Shown here one piece after another: positions 46,570 through 60,800 of a stretch of 64,000 bases of DNA. Origin of the DNA: Artocarpus heterophyllus (lineage: Eukaryota > Streptophyta > Magnoliopsida > Rosales > Moraceae); NCBI GenBank assembly GCA_025403435.1, contig CM046354.1:20710424-20774423 (forward strand), read 5' to 3'. The notes beneath the pieces were generated by a model. It searched no databases and was not told the origin of the DNA. It saw nothing but the letters and a program-made list of their open reading frames with translations. The position numbers and the translations under genes are program-made. Every line of letters begins with the position of its first letter. Within the stretch, counting starts at the first letter, position 1.

Positions 46570-47901
46570 GGGTAAATTGCTCCGATGGTCTCCAATTTTT
46601 TACGAAAGTGAACATTTAGTCTCAACTATTTTTTTTTCAATGAACCGACTCTAACCCTTTATTTTAGCTGCCGAAGGACCAATTTAACAGACAGACATTA
46701 GAGAAACAATCACGTGATTCATAAATGACCATCTGAGTAAGGGAATTTTAGTAAAATGTCTAATCTTGTTTTAGAAAACTAAAATAAAAACACAAAATAA
46801 ATAAAATAAATCTAAATAATATGGATATACTATCAACAAAATTTAAAAGAAAAAAGAAAAAAGAACAAACATCTTCTAAAAACTATTCGCCACAATTTTT
46901 GCCCCCCATTCTCCTCCATCAACCGATCACGACTATTGTTTTCACTTTCCTCAGCCACTGGAAAGAAAAAAAAATCAAACCTCGAAAAAAATTGAACCCA
47001 TATTGTGACTTTCCCCACCCTATCGTGACTCCCTTCTTCCCCTCCCATCCAGCAACACTTGACGGCAAGTGGAGGCCGTCGACGCAGATCTTGACCGTCG
47101 TCCAGAGATCCTCCAGCAAAATGATCTTGTTATCTTCGTGGAGAAGGTCTCCCTTTGGAGGAATCCAAGGCAAGGAACGAGCTCCAGAGAAGAATCTTCC
47201 GTCGCTTCCTCGCTCTTTGGAGCGTTCTCATGCGACGGAAAGCACACAAGCCTCTGCAACTTGCCGGAAATGTCACTGCTGCAGGCGGAGAAGTCACTAA
47301 AGGCCCGACGGACTAGTTAAAACTCCTCTACAACTTTCCTCAGCCACCAAAGAAAAAATAAGGGGACCTCTAAAGAATTGATCCCAAAAAGAATACGAGG
47401 GATTGAAGAAGTTAGGGTTTGAAGAAGGTTTTTAGTTCGAGGGGTATTAAGTGTTTTGATATGGTGCAAGGTCAACCATGGTGGTGAAATTGCGGAGCCC
47501 GTAGTAGTGTAGGCCATGGGAGCGAGGAAAGTCATTTTTTTTCTTTTCTTGAGTAAGGTGGATGATTATGAAGAAAATCGATGGTATGATGATGATTTGG
47601 GGCTTGAGAAAATTTGAGGAAGAAAAGGATATGATTTTATTTGGGTTTGTTTTATTTTTTAGATTTTTAATTTATTTTTGTTTTAATTTTAAAATTAATT
47701 TTTTAATTGTCAATTATTTGAAGGATAATTTAGCAATTTCAATTACAAAAATGAAATTCAACCATTTTTAACGATCAAACTTAATAGTTTGACTATTAAA
47801 ATGATCCCTTAGTAACCAACAAGTTGGTTCAATAAAAAAAAAGGTTATGCATCAAATGTTCACTTTCGTAAAAGAGTGAGGAGTATTCGAACAATTTACC
47901 C
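46570..47901. mobile_element. Non-autonomous MULE-like transposon
   Basis: Ends GGGTAAATTG and, inverted, CAATTTACCC. Similarity extends for about 50 bp with gaps (TTTTACGAAAGTGAACAT on both sides). Flanks TATTTTTAT/TAGTTATAT match at 7 of 9 positions. The interior (46820-47320) is GC-richer with short overlapping open frames on both strands but no transposase motif. Confidence 0.65.
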
Positions 47902-47973
47902 TAGTTATATATATAAGGTGATGCATTAAATTATAATAAAAATAGAATAGATTTTGAAAAGACAGATCAAGTA

Positions 47974-49524
<1,551 letters not shown>

Positions 49525-50720
49525 GAGGAGAAAATATTTTAATGGGAAACAACTGTAAGAAAAATACTTAAAAAGGGATTTATTAGTAAGAACATGGAAA
49601 AAAATAAAGACGAAGACAAATTAGAAATGAAAAAAAAAACAATAAAATAAAGTGTATGTGAAAATAGACAAGACATTGGGGGGAAAGTAGGAAAAAAAAA
49701 AAAGAGGTTAAAAAGTGAGGAGAAAAAATAAAGACCGAAAGATATACGTAAATAAGAAGGAAGGGAGAACAAACAACATAAAAAAAAAAAAAAAAAAAAG
49801 GCAAAAAAGGAAAGAGCATAAAGAAAGATGATGGAGAAGACGTTTTATCAGTTAAGAAGATCTATTAGAAAACAAATTCTCTTTTATAAACGTATTAAAG
49901 ATTTTTTATTAGATACATATAAAAATATTATTTGTCGAGGTTGAAAAAAAAGGCTTAGATTGAAAAGAAATTATTTCAATAGGGCGATTAGGAAAATATA
50001 TATTTACGAGGTAAAATTTGGAGAAAAAAGAAAAGAAAGAAGAATGTTTTGGAAAAAAGGGCAAGAATGAAAAAAAGGTTGAGGAAGACCATTTTTTTAA
50101 GAGAAAGTAATGAAAGGAAGAAAGAAAAAACAGTTTCAAAAATATTTTAATAGGCAATGACTGTGAGAAGAATACTTAAAAAGGATTTATTATTAATAAA
50201 GTTAAAAAAAAAAAGAACAAAGACAAGGACAAATTAGAATGGAAAAAAACATTTAGTGAGGTGCATGTGAAAATAGACAAGACATTGGGGGGAAGCAACA
50301 AACAATGCGGAGGAAGAAAATGACGTACCACGAGATACATGTAGATATGAAGAAAGGGAGGGCCAAAAAAATAAAGAAAAAAGCAAAAGGAAAAATACAA
50401 AGTGGACAAAAAGAAGGACATGTCTCGTCATTTGGGAAGATCTATTACAAAACGGATTGTCTTATGTATACACATTAAAGATTATTTATTAGCCACATAT
50501 AAAAAATTTAATTTCATGGGGTTTCAAAAAAAATAAAGATTGAAAGAAATTATTTCAATGGGATGTTAAAGAAAAAAAATATTAATTAGGTCACATTTGG
50601 AGACAAAGAAAAACAAGAAAGTATAGGAAAAAAGGGCAAGAATGAAAAAAAAAATTGGGAAAAAGACAAAAAATTTTGAAAATGCAAAGAGAATAAAAAA
50701 GGAAGAAAGAAAAAAAAAAC
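49525..50720. repeat. Purine-rich tandem duplication of about 0.6 kb
   Basis: Two diverged units (about 49525-50140 and 50141-50720) share AATAGACAAGACATTGGGG, GAAGATCTATTA.AAAAC and AAAGAAATTATTTCAAT in the same order. The + strand is strongly A/G-biased, with many poly-A runs. No coding motif. Confidence 0.7.
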
Positions 50721-50804
50721 AAAAAAAAGTTTCAGTGTTCCAAAGCCTTGGGGAGCATAGTGTAGGCAGATTCTCACTTAACATATCTGTTAAAGATTAA
50801 AGAT

Positions 50805-51060
50805 AAAGTGACCTATTATGAGAGATCGAGATCATCTTAAAAGGTAATTATGGGTTGTTGGCATTGAGAATCACATGTAGGGGTGAATATTGCGTTGGTT
50901 TTGGTGATTTTTCAACCCATCCAATCACATTTAGATGGGTTTAATTTTAATTTTACTCTCCTAAGCAACCCAAGGATTAAAATCAACCTACCAAGGTGGC
51001 TTGGATGGGTTAGACGAGTTAAATACCATAAAAAAGGAAAAATCAAACTAATAACTGAAC
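50805..51060. other. Spacer with old repeat
   Basis: 50805-50880 resembles 45170-45240 (AAGTGACCTATT; ATCATCTTAAAAGGTAA). 50880-51060 is a TGGGTT/AACCCA-rich segment of a type scattered in plant genomes. No gene. Confidence 0.45.
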
Positions 51061-51072
51061 CCCCAAAATAAG

Positions 51073-51980
51073 CAATTCTCTCCCTCTTTGAACCTTTTGT
51101 CTTCTAGGGTTTCTTTTTTAGGTCTTTCCCCTTCATGTGCCACGCCTTGGGTTGGAGTCCATTGCCGCCCCTCAGGTGGCGTGGACCTTTGGCCCAAAGA
51201 TGGTTTTGTGGTCTCAAGATGACACTTTGGTGGCGAGTTGCTCCTAGATCACCGTTTATCCTAGGCTTGATGAGATAGAAGGGCTACTTCGTTAGTGATT
51301 GTCGTCGGTGACGTGGTCGTCTCCAATATCATCCAATTTTATTGGTGGTTGTACCTGTGTGAAGGGTGTTGCGTTGGTGGCGCTACCCGGGACTAGGGCC
51401 GTTTTTTGTCATGGTGGAGATGTCGACTGACTTGGTCTTGACCCTTCTATTTCTATAGCCAACTTACCTCACGATGGCTATGATTCCTATGGTCTCTATT
51501 TTCAGCCTCAGGTACGGTGGTTATGAAGTTTTGCCTTTTGGTTTATGCGTGGGGCTAGACCTCTAATTGTGTTTTGTTTCTCCAATAAGGACTTTTGGTG
51601 TATCTTATTTTGTGATTGTTTTGCAGGCTTTTTCTTTTCCACTTTTAGTCTTTGGTTATGTCATCTGTAAGGTTTCTTTTGTGGGTTTGTCCTTTAGGTT
51701 TTGGTGATGATCTTTATGTTATTATGTAATGACCCATATTTGATTGGAATTTTTGTTGATTTATAGGGTCTACAAAAGAGCATAATGTGTGCTCGCCTTT
51801 GGATGTGTAGAAGTACTCCTGTTCTCTCTCTCACTTTTGTCAATCCCCCCTTTCAGTGTGTTATCATGTTTTTATTGATAGTCTTGATTGTGGCATGCTT
51901 TATATTGTAGGGTTTGTCATATTATTTACACTGGTTCTTATTTGAATGAAATCTCATTTTTCCATTTCAAAAAAAAAAAA
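51073..51980 (+). mobile_element. Poly(A)-tailed retroposon with 12-bp TSD
   Basis: A 908-bp sequence ends in a 12-A tail (51969-51980) and is flanked by CCCCAAAATAAG at 51061-51072 and 51981-51992. These are hallmarks of LINE-mediated insertion. The body is GT/CT-rich with no recognised RT, SINE promoter or protein. It may be a truncated LINE 3' end or a processed pseudogene of an unknown transcript. Confidence 0.8.
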
Positions 51981-52064
51981 CCCCAAAATAAGAAATAAAT
52001 GGAAAAAAATTATAACTCAGAATATACTCGACATATAAAATTTTGATATAGTCTCATAAGTAAT

Positions 52065-52522
52065 CACTATAATAAATAGGGCATCAAATGACAACAATTA
52101 GCCAATGATTTCTAAGAAGGCATTGCTATATTTAAGGCGGCAATAAGACCTCTGTCTTTTAGATTTTTGTGTCACAATTTAGACAACAGTTTCCATGAAA
52201 CTGTCATCTAACATTTAATATTTTATGACGATTGACGACGATTAAATTAAAAACTATCTAAAATTATTTCATAAGCCTATCACTCCAAAATCAAACCCTC
52301 AAAATAGTACCTTTCTCTCTCTCTTCGAAAATGAAACCCTCGATTTTTCTCTTTCTTACTCTCTCAGCATCGTCATCGTTGTCTTGTCGCCTTGCCTTTG
52401 CCTTTGTCACTGTCATCTAAGTCAAACCATCATTGCCTTGCTTTGCCCTTACCTCTATCACCATGCCTCACCATCGTCTCCATCACTCCCATCACCTCTG
52501 AGCAAGTTTGCACCTCTCCCAT
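52065..52522. mobile_element. CACTA-related relic
   Basis: Starts CACTATAATAAATAGGG and carries words like TGTCATCTAACATTT, then a CT-rich leader (CATCGTCATCGTTGTC) resembling 39290-39480 of the CACTA element. It is interrupted at 52523 by an LTR. The other end was not found. Confidence 0.4.
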
Positions 52523-54111
52523 TGTAAGACCCTATTTTTTTTCCTATTTAATAGTAAATGGAGGGTCTAACATCTAATTAACAATAATGATATCATTACT
52601 AACGTGTTATTTAGTGTCACCACAAGAGATAGCGACAAAGGGCTTGATGTGCTAAAAAGATTCATGCTGATTGTGTGAGGATTATGGTTATTTATGAATT
52701 AACGATGTGAAGATATATATTTTTTTGTTTTAATTAAATAAAATATGATAAGAAGAAATTAATATGAAATTTGGTTTATGTGTTATGGTATGTGATTTTT
52801 TTTAACACATATACATATGTAATGGGAAACCACTATATTAGATATGTTATACTCTATAATATATGAATATATATTTTATATGTGTATAATAGATGTGCAT
52901 ATATATATATATATATATGTTAAGGCTTTAGCCTTAACATGCTGAGGGCTTGCAGTAAAATTTTTCCAAGACACAAAAAAAAAAAAAAAAGAATTGGAAT
53001 TACACATAGACCACACAAAAAAAGATTCTTAGGGTTTTATAAGTAACACAGACACAAAAACTATATAAAGACCTTCTATTAATAACATTAGACACATGTC
53101 TTATTCCTTCTTCATTGATTGGTTTCATGCTTAGTTTTCTTTGGCTTTATCAAGGTTTCTGATCTACCTATTTTTGCTCATCTTAATAAGTGTCTTAATC
53201 ATTCATTTAGCGTGCTTATTTGATGTTTTGATATGTTAAATTAGTATTATAATAATTATTATTATTACATAGATTCATTTATCATATCCATTTCAGGTCA
53301 ATTTGTGATTGAACAGAGTTGATGATTTGATTGTTTTGATTAACCTCTCATTAAACCCTAGATTGAAAATATCATAGATTTTGATATTTTTGTTATATAG
53401 ATCTTTATAGGTATATTTTATCATCAATTATCATCATGTTAATCATGTGTCTATAATTTTAATTGAGGTTTTATTAGGTCATGGATTGGTATTAAATTGT
53501 TTGATGCCTTATGCCTATTTTTCATACAATACCTGGCAGCTATGATGTTATAGTGATTTTCGATTCTATATTATTCTATTTATATTTTTCTTATATATAT
53601 ATATATATATATATATTTCAAATACTAGACATTTTAAGCTTTCATTTGGTTTTTAAATTACTTAATTGGAGTTTTGGTTAAATAGATACGATTTTTTAAA
53701 ATTGACCTAAAAAGTTGTGCAGTTTTACACAGACCTAAAATTTAGACTAAATTTCGAGGACTTTGTCATCATGTAAAGTATTGTCAAAATATACATATAA
53801 TAAATCAAACTCTTTGTTGTTGAGTCTAGTTTCTAATGCCACTGGTTTTGACTAATTTGGAGTTAACACAAAATTATTATGAATTCTTAAGTGAACAAAG
53901 GTCATTTTGCCTACTTTTGGGAATTATTCTTTAGGTTCATAAACTATGATTTTGTGCTTCTTGATTTTTTATGTGATGAGGTGATGCTGAATGATAGTAT
54001 GAGATATTTATATGTGGTTAATAGTATTATTAGTGACTTATGGTCAATATAAATGTTTGGCATGAACTCTTCGAAGAAGCGAGCACACTTTAGACCCGAG
54101 TCGTCGTGTCA
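52523..54111 (+). mobile_element. Probable Tekay-like solo LTR
   Basis: 1589 bp from TGTAAGACCC to GTCGTGTCA, ends typical of chromovirus LTRs. Flanks CCCAT/CCTAT form a target duplication with one mismatch. (TA)n runs lie inside. No coding content. Confidence 0.5.
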
Positions 54112-54151
54112 CCTATCATTGAAGGTTGTATAAGTTTAGAGGTCATGTAAG

Positions 54152-56136
54152 TGTTAGACATGTATGCCATAAGGAGTAAAAATGTAATAAGTTTTTAGAG
54201 ACATTTTTATCAATAAAGAATTTATTTATTATTTATATACCAAATCTTGTCCTCTTTACATTCATATTTGTTGAATGTATGTTAAGCAAACAAAAGTCTG
54301 AGACTGTCGGTCTAAACCTTTAAGAATTGGGCATATGATGGACAGATTATGCGGAAGACATGATTCTTAAGGTGATGGTCTAAATCATAAGATCCGCAAT
54401 CGAGGGAATAAAGTTGGGCGCTTTATTCATGCAAAGATTTTTATGTTGTCTATATCCCTTTTGGGAGATGGTTTGTCTTGACCATCGAAGGTAGACTCTA
54501 TGATTAGAAACATTGGCACGTTTTCAAAGGTGATGATGTGTTGGATCGGGACATAAAGTGAATTGATTTGGATTAATAATTCTATCTTGACAAATCAATT
54601 CACTTTAGACAATCATTTGTATTGTATCTTAATCCTGAGATGAATAATGGGCCCGTTGTCTTGGCTTGTGTCTTTTGATGTACCAAAGGGTGACACCCAC
54701 ATCTTAATAGTGGTATGTATGCTGATACGTTGGAGGCATGACTCTTGATAACATAGACCTGTTATTCATAAATATGGAATCTATGGATATAGAATCTATA
54801 GCTCTTCTTTAGGAGTAATAATATCCTCTTATATGCGTTATCCTATAATTGAAAAACTGGAGCACTTAACCATTTGGATACATAGGTGTAACCGAATGGT
54901 ATACTGTCTTTGGATGGTAAGTTTTTTGATGGTGAGATAATAAAACGTAAGATAAAAATAATCGGGAAGGTAAGACAGAACTAGTCCTTAAGCCGATTAT
55001 GGATTATCATATGGGGATACGATACACTATGATATGTCATGGAGACTTAGCTATACGGGCTTCATAATTCTATGTAGTTCGAGAGTGCAACTGCAAGCTT
55101 TTAGTGGAGTAGCATTGGAGTTGATAATTATGAAATGTATATTTGGGATATTGGGTTTTGTAATTATCAGGAGCTTGAACTATATAGGTCCATTTGGTCC
55201 CCTTTGCTAGCTCACAACATCCTGTAACGACACGGCGTGCTTTTCCAATAATTGGTGACTTATGTCAGATTTATCAAATTGGTTGAAATTTGGAAGATTT
55301 AGATAATTCATGTCTGTTTATCGATTGAATCAATTTTGTAATAAAAATTAATTCAAGATAAACTTGTTGAATTATAAGGATCGGATAATTCTTGTCTGTT
55401 TATCGATTGATTTAATTTTAGATAAATTAGATCAAGATAAACTTGTAGAATTATTGGGAATTGATTTATTTTCTTAGAGATTATCTAGATAAAGTTGTTT
55501 TCATCAGATAACTTCTTTATTGGGTTCTTTGAATTAAAATTGAGACTTTATCCTTTAGAATCTCGGGTGAAAAATAAAAGATTCGCTAGATTTTTATTCG
55601 GTAGTTGGGCCTGCCGATAAGAGAAGGATAAGATCACACGTTTCCACACAGATCTTATCAGATATTGATCTGTACTTGATTCTATTTCAAGTTTTTGAGA
55701 CCTAATCTGATAAGGACTAATCCTAGGACCAATCTCTATATGAAGGGAGTAAGTCTTAAGAGTTACTCAGATCAATTGAGAGATTAAGAGTGATACTTTA
55801 CTAGTGAGAATCTGAAAACTCCCTGAGAGCTTTTGTTCACATATCACAAACACTTGCTTTGGGTTTTCTCGATTGGTTGGAAGGAGACTCATCTGGTGGA
55901 AGAGCTGTACATGTAAGCCCACACTCACTCCGGTCGTGGATAGAGAATAGCAAAGAAGACCAGTTGGTTGAGGCTCTTTTGGAACGTTACTTCTCTTCAC
56001 GTTTTGCGAGGGTTCTTCGACACACAAAGGTTAGTAAGATCTGGTTAATTTATGCATATAGCATGTCAAACTTGTGTTTTAGAAATTACTCTGATATAAA
56101 ATTTTTAAAATTCCGCTGCACACTCTTTTTCCAACA
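54152..56136 (+). repeat. 5' LTR of the Copia element
   Basis: TGTTAGACATG...TTTTTCCAACA. It contains the short frame starting at 55859 (LEGDSSGGRAVHVSPHS) and, just after it, a strong splice-donor-like AAAGGTTAGTAAG at about 56026. Confidence 0.95.
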
Positions 56137-56138
56137 AT

Positions 56139-56150
56139 TGGTATCAGAGC
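56139..56150 (+). promoter_or_regulatory. Copia primer-binding site
   Basis: TGGTATCAGAGC two bases after the 5' LTR, complementary to initiator tRNA-Met. Confidence 0.9.
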
Positions 56151-56636
56151 CATGGTTTTTACATAAATTTATGAGTTGTGATCATATTATATGTATAAAT
56201 TTTGTGATTTTAATCTCTCCTATGCTTGAATTGAATTCTATACAGAGTTGACACTCTAGGTTTCTATATATTATATATGTTGTCATGGATTATGTGGTGA
56301 ATGTTTATTAATTAATTATGGTTGATTAAATTATTATTTATTTAATTATTAATTAATTAATTTATACCGGTTATGGTTCCTTAGAGGTTAGAATGTGTAT
56401 TTAGGTTTTTCATGTAATTAGATGGCGGACTATCATCTTCGTCTAGGAATTGATATTTAATTTTAAATTTGTAAGAATTTTGTAATTAAATAATTATTCG
56501 GAGAAGACGGATCTAGAAGATTGATGATGATGCTCCCAGGTATTTCCTGAGTCTCTAATTTTATGTTTTTGAATTGTTGAAAATAAAATTGATGAATTGC
56601 ATTAAAAATTGTATTTTCTAGAATGGAGATTTCTGC

Positions 56637-56870
56637 TCAGTCGGCATGCCGAACTCACCAGTTTGGCAGGCCGATGGTCACAGATCGGTAGGCTGGACTT
56701 GTGGTTCGACAGGCCATCAATGGGGCAGAAATCAGGTTACTCTGACAGCAGGCCAAATTTCCAGTTCGGTAGGCCAAACTTTCATGTGTCGGTAGGCCGA
56801 TCATCAAGATCGACAGGCCGATGGAGCACGATTGGCAAGCCGATCACCCAGATCGGCCTGCCAACCGAGA
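56637..56870 (+). repeat. GGCAGGCCGA degenerate repeats in the Copia leader
   Basis: About ten imperfect copies of TCGGYAGGCCGA, spaced about 20-30 bp, between the PBS and gag. Single copies of the same word also occur in the family's LTRs (near 17347 and 63240-63300). GC-rich in an AT-rich setting. Confidence 0.75.
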
Positions 56871-57835
56871 GCTAGAAAATTTTCAAAAAAGGTGCAGTTT
56901 TTCTGATGTAGTTTTAATTTTATTTTTGGGATAATTCTGAGAAACATTAAATTGGGATATGACTAGAAATATGAAGTATTCGATTCATACGGGATTGAAG
57001 ACTTGAAGATGGAAATTACATGAAGAAGGATACAGCTTGAGGATTCAAGGATGAAGAATCGATAATATGTCTAGATTATTCTCTTGTAATCTTAGTTTTC
57101 CATTCTCTAGGGTGGAGCCATAATATTACGGTTATTTAATATTTTGCTTGTAGCTTTGCTTAATTGCTTTGCTTGTCTGCATTATAATATGATTTGCTAT
57201 GTATATTGATAACATGTCATATAGAATAAGGAGTGCCGCTCATATTAAGATTGTTCATGCATATTCTTAAAATAAAACCTTGATTTCAAAAGATTGAGCG
57301 GGAGAAGGTTTTTGAAGAGAGAACCTAAAGCCTCTATCGTTGGTCCATAGGCAGAACATAGTGGTCCTGACCCCCTAGGAAGGGATTTCTATCATGTACC
57401 AGATTGGATCACTGAAAGGATAAGGTATTTTAACATGATTTATGGTTGCACATCCCTAGGTGGTGATTATAAATCATGGATAAAATATTGAAACGATGGT
57501 TATACACTCACATTAGTTTTATTATTAACCTCCCCTAGGAGCTCTGTTAATAAAATTAATGGCCAAAGAAATGATTATTAATATATGCTAGATCATACGG
57601 GTCCTGGATGACATATATTAATCAGGAGGGGATCCATGTTCCTGATTAAATTTAGCATGACTCCCCTAGGAGCTTATTGAATTCTGAGTTGGGAATTATC
57701 GTTGTAAGGTTGTAATATTTTCAAGGTTTTGACACATAAACACATTTGAATTTTATACATGATTGTGTTATCTTACTAAATTATTATTATGTGTTTGCTT
57801 ATGTTTGGTATATGATTCTTTATTATGGATTAAAA

Positions 57836-60800
57836 ATGTCTAAAAATATTTATCATCAATACTTGGCAAAAACCTATTAACTGGTGAGAATTATAATGAT
57901 TGGAAACAGAACCTGGATATCGTCATGTCCTTTGAGAAACTAAAATATGTACTGACAACCCCTTGTTCTCCCGAGCCTACGGGAGACTCAACTAATGAGC
58001 AATTCCAAGCGTATGATCGCTGGGAAGATGCTAATGATCCGTCTCGCTGCTATGTTATGGCTAGCATGAATAACGTGCTGCAGGCTCAACATCAGGATTA
58101 TGAGACTACGAAGCAGATCTTGGATAATCTTGAGGATATGTTTGGAGGCCAAGCCATAACAAAGCAGCAAAGGGCGCTTCGAAAACTTCTAAACTATCGA
58201 CAGAGGCTGGGGACATCTGTAAAGGAGCATATGATGTTGGTCATGGGTTACCTCGCTGAGGCACAAACTAATGGAGCGAAAATAAACGTTGAAACTCAGA
58301 TGACTATGGTCTTTGAGACTCTGTCTAAGGAATTTATTCTATTTAGAGCTGCATTTAATTTAAGCAATAGACGGGATATGACCTTAAAAGAACTGATGAA
58401 ATAGTTACAGGAGTTCGAACTACTGATCAAGGAGTCTCTTGTGGGTGGTGAGGCCAACATGGTAGCTGCTTCTGGTTCCAATCCTAACTCTGGGAATGGA
58501 AAGAAGCAAAGGGCCAAGAATGGGAAGTCTTCTATTCCTGCTACTACCAAGAGCAAGAAGAAGAAGAAGAAGAACCCAAAGACGCTTGAGTGCTTCTTCT
58601 GTGGGAAGGTCGGGCATATCAAGAAGCATTGCAAGGACTTCCTTTCCAAAGGAGGTAGGTGTGATCTTCTGTATTTAGAAACTTGTTTGGTTGAGGAATG
58701 AAGTGACATATGGGTCATAGATTCTAGAGCAACTAATCATGTTTGTGTTTCTCTAAAGGGGTTCAAAGAAACGAGAAGTCTGCTGCATGAAGACTTCATG
58801 CTTCGAATAGGCGATGGATCCTTGGTCTCAGCGAAAGCAGTGGGAGACGTCCATCTTTATTTTGATAATTATAGGAATTTATTTTTGCAAGATTATTCTT
58901 ATGTTCCTAAATTTAAAAGGAATTTAATTTCTGTAGCTTGTTTATTTAAAGACTCCTACTTTGTTTCTTTTAATAATAAAGTGGTGATTCGTAAAAATAA
59001 ATCTTTTATCTGTTCTGGATGGATGTAAAATAATCTATATTTTATCAAACCTAAGATGGACTTATTGCTTAATGCTGAGATGAATGATAATAACTCTAAA
59101 AGACTTAAAACTTCTCACTCTTATAAGACTTATCTTTGGCATTTACGCATTGATCATATTAACCTGAATAGGATTCAAAGGTTGGTAAGGGATGGACCTT
59201 TAAGTCACTTAAAGGTGGAATCTATACCTCAATGTGAATCTTGTTTGGAGGGTAAAATAACCAAAAGACCATTCGGGTCTAAGGGCAATAGGGCCGAAGG
59301 GGTTCTAGAACTTGTACATAGTGATGTTTGTGGACTGATGAACATCCGGGCATGAGAAGGGTATGGGTGCTTTGTCAATTTTTTTGATGATTACTCAAGA
59401 TATGGGTATTTGTACCCGATGCACCACAAAAGCGAAAGTTATGACAAGTTTAGGGAGTTTCGGGCTGAAGTGGAAAAGCAATTGGGTAGATCCATAAAGG
59501 CACTTCGATCGGATCGAGGTGGGGAATACCTTTTTGATGAGTTCTTGGAACACTTATTAGAGAATGAGATTTTATCCTATTTGACTACGCTGCGCACTCC
59601 GCAGCAGAATGGCTTAGCGTAGAGAAGAAATAGGACTTTGTTGGACATGATTAGGTCTATGATGAGTTATTCATCATTGCCTTTATCCTTTTGGGGATAT
59701 GCACTACAAACCGCATGTTATCTTTTGAACAATGTGCCTTAAAAATCAGTCCCTAAAACTCCTCATGAGTTGTGGACGAGTAGGAAGACATCCTTAAGCC
59801 ATATTCGCATATGGGGATGTCTGGCTCATGTCCTGTTTAAGGATTCGAATAATTTGAAAGCACGTTCGAAAGTTTGTGTGTTTGTAGGATATCCAAAAGG
59901 GACTAAAGGGGGTTATTTTTATAACCCAAAGGAAAATAAAGTCGTGGTTTCAACTAATGCAACTTTCCTTGAGGAGAGTTACATGGACGACTTTAAACCT
60001 TGCAGCAAAGTGGTGCTTGAGGAGTTAAGGAGTGATTCGATCACTCCAGAGGTTCCGAACGAAACTGTTCCAATCAGTGTAGAAAAACCAAACAAACCTG
60101 AACAACAACCCTAGGGGCTTCGACATAATGGGAGGATCGGGCGTCAACCTGAGAGGTATATGTTCAATGGGGAGGTCTTTATGGCTAAACTAGATGAACA
60201 TGACAAGGATCCTTATACTTACGCAGAAGCTATGGAGGATGTTGATTCAAAATTCTAGACAGAGGCCATGAACATTTAGATGAAGTCTATGGAGACTAAT
60301 CAGGTCTGGGAGCTTATGGATCTTCCTAAAGGGGTAAAACCCATAGGGTGTAAATAGATCTACAAGAGAAAAAGAGGAGTGGATGGAAAGGTTGAAACCT
60401 TTAAGGCTAGACTGGTAGCTAAGGGTTATACGCAAAAGGAAGGAATCGATCATGAGGAAACCTTTTCGCCTGTAGCCATCTTTAATTCCATCTCGATTTT
60501 CTTGTCCATAGCTGCCGCTCTTGACTACGAGATTTGGCAGATGGATGTCAAGATGACTTTTCTAAATGGCTATCTTGGTGAGTCGATTTATATGGAACAA
60601 CCAGACGGGTTCATGGTCACGTGTCAAGAGGGTAAGGTTTGTAAGCTGCTGAAGTCAATTTATGGACTTAAGCAGGCTTCTCGTTCTTGGAACATAAGAT
60701 TTGATCAGGTGATCAAGACTTATGGGTTCTCACAAAATGTGGATGAATCATGTGTTTACAAACACATTAAGCATGGGAATGTGGTTTTTCTACTGCTCTA

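Noticed and set aside
46821..47300. 159-codon frame in the MULE-like element as a gene
   Set aside because: Low complexity Lys/Pro/Ser content, overlapping frames on the other strand, no motif.
49539..50784. Phe/Ser-rich frames on the - strand of the purine-rich repeat
   Set aside because: They are direct translations of poly-A/GA tracts and carry no protein signal.
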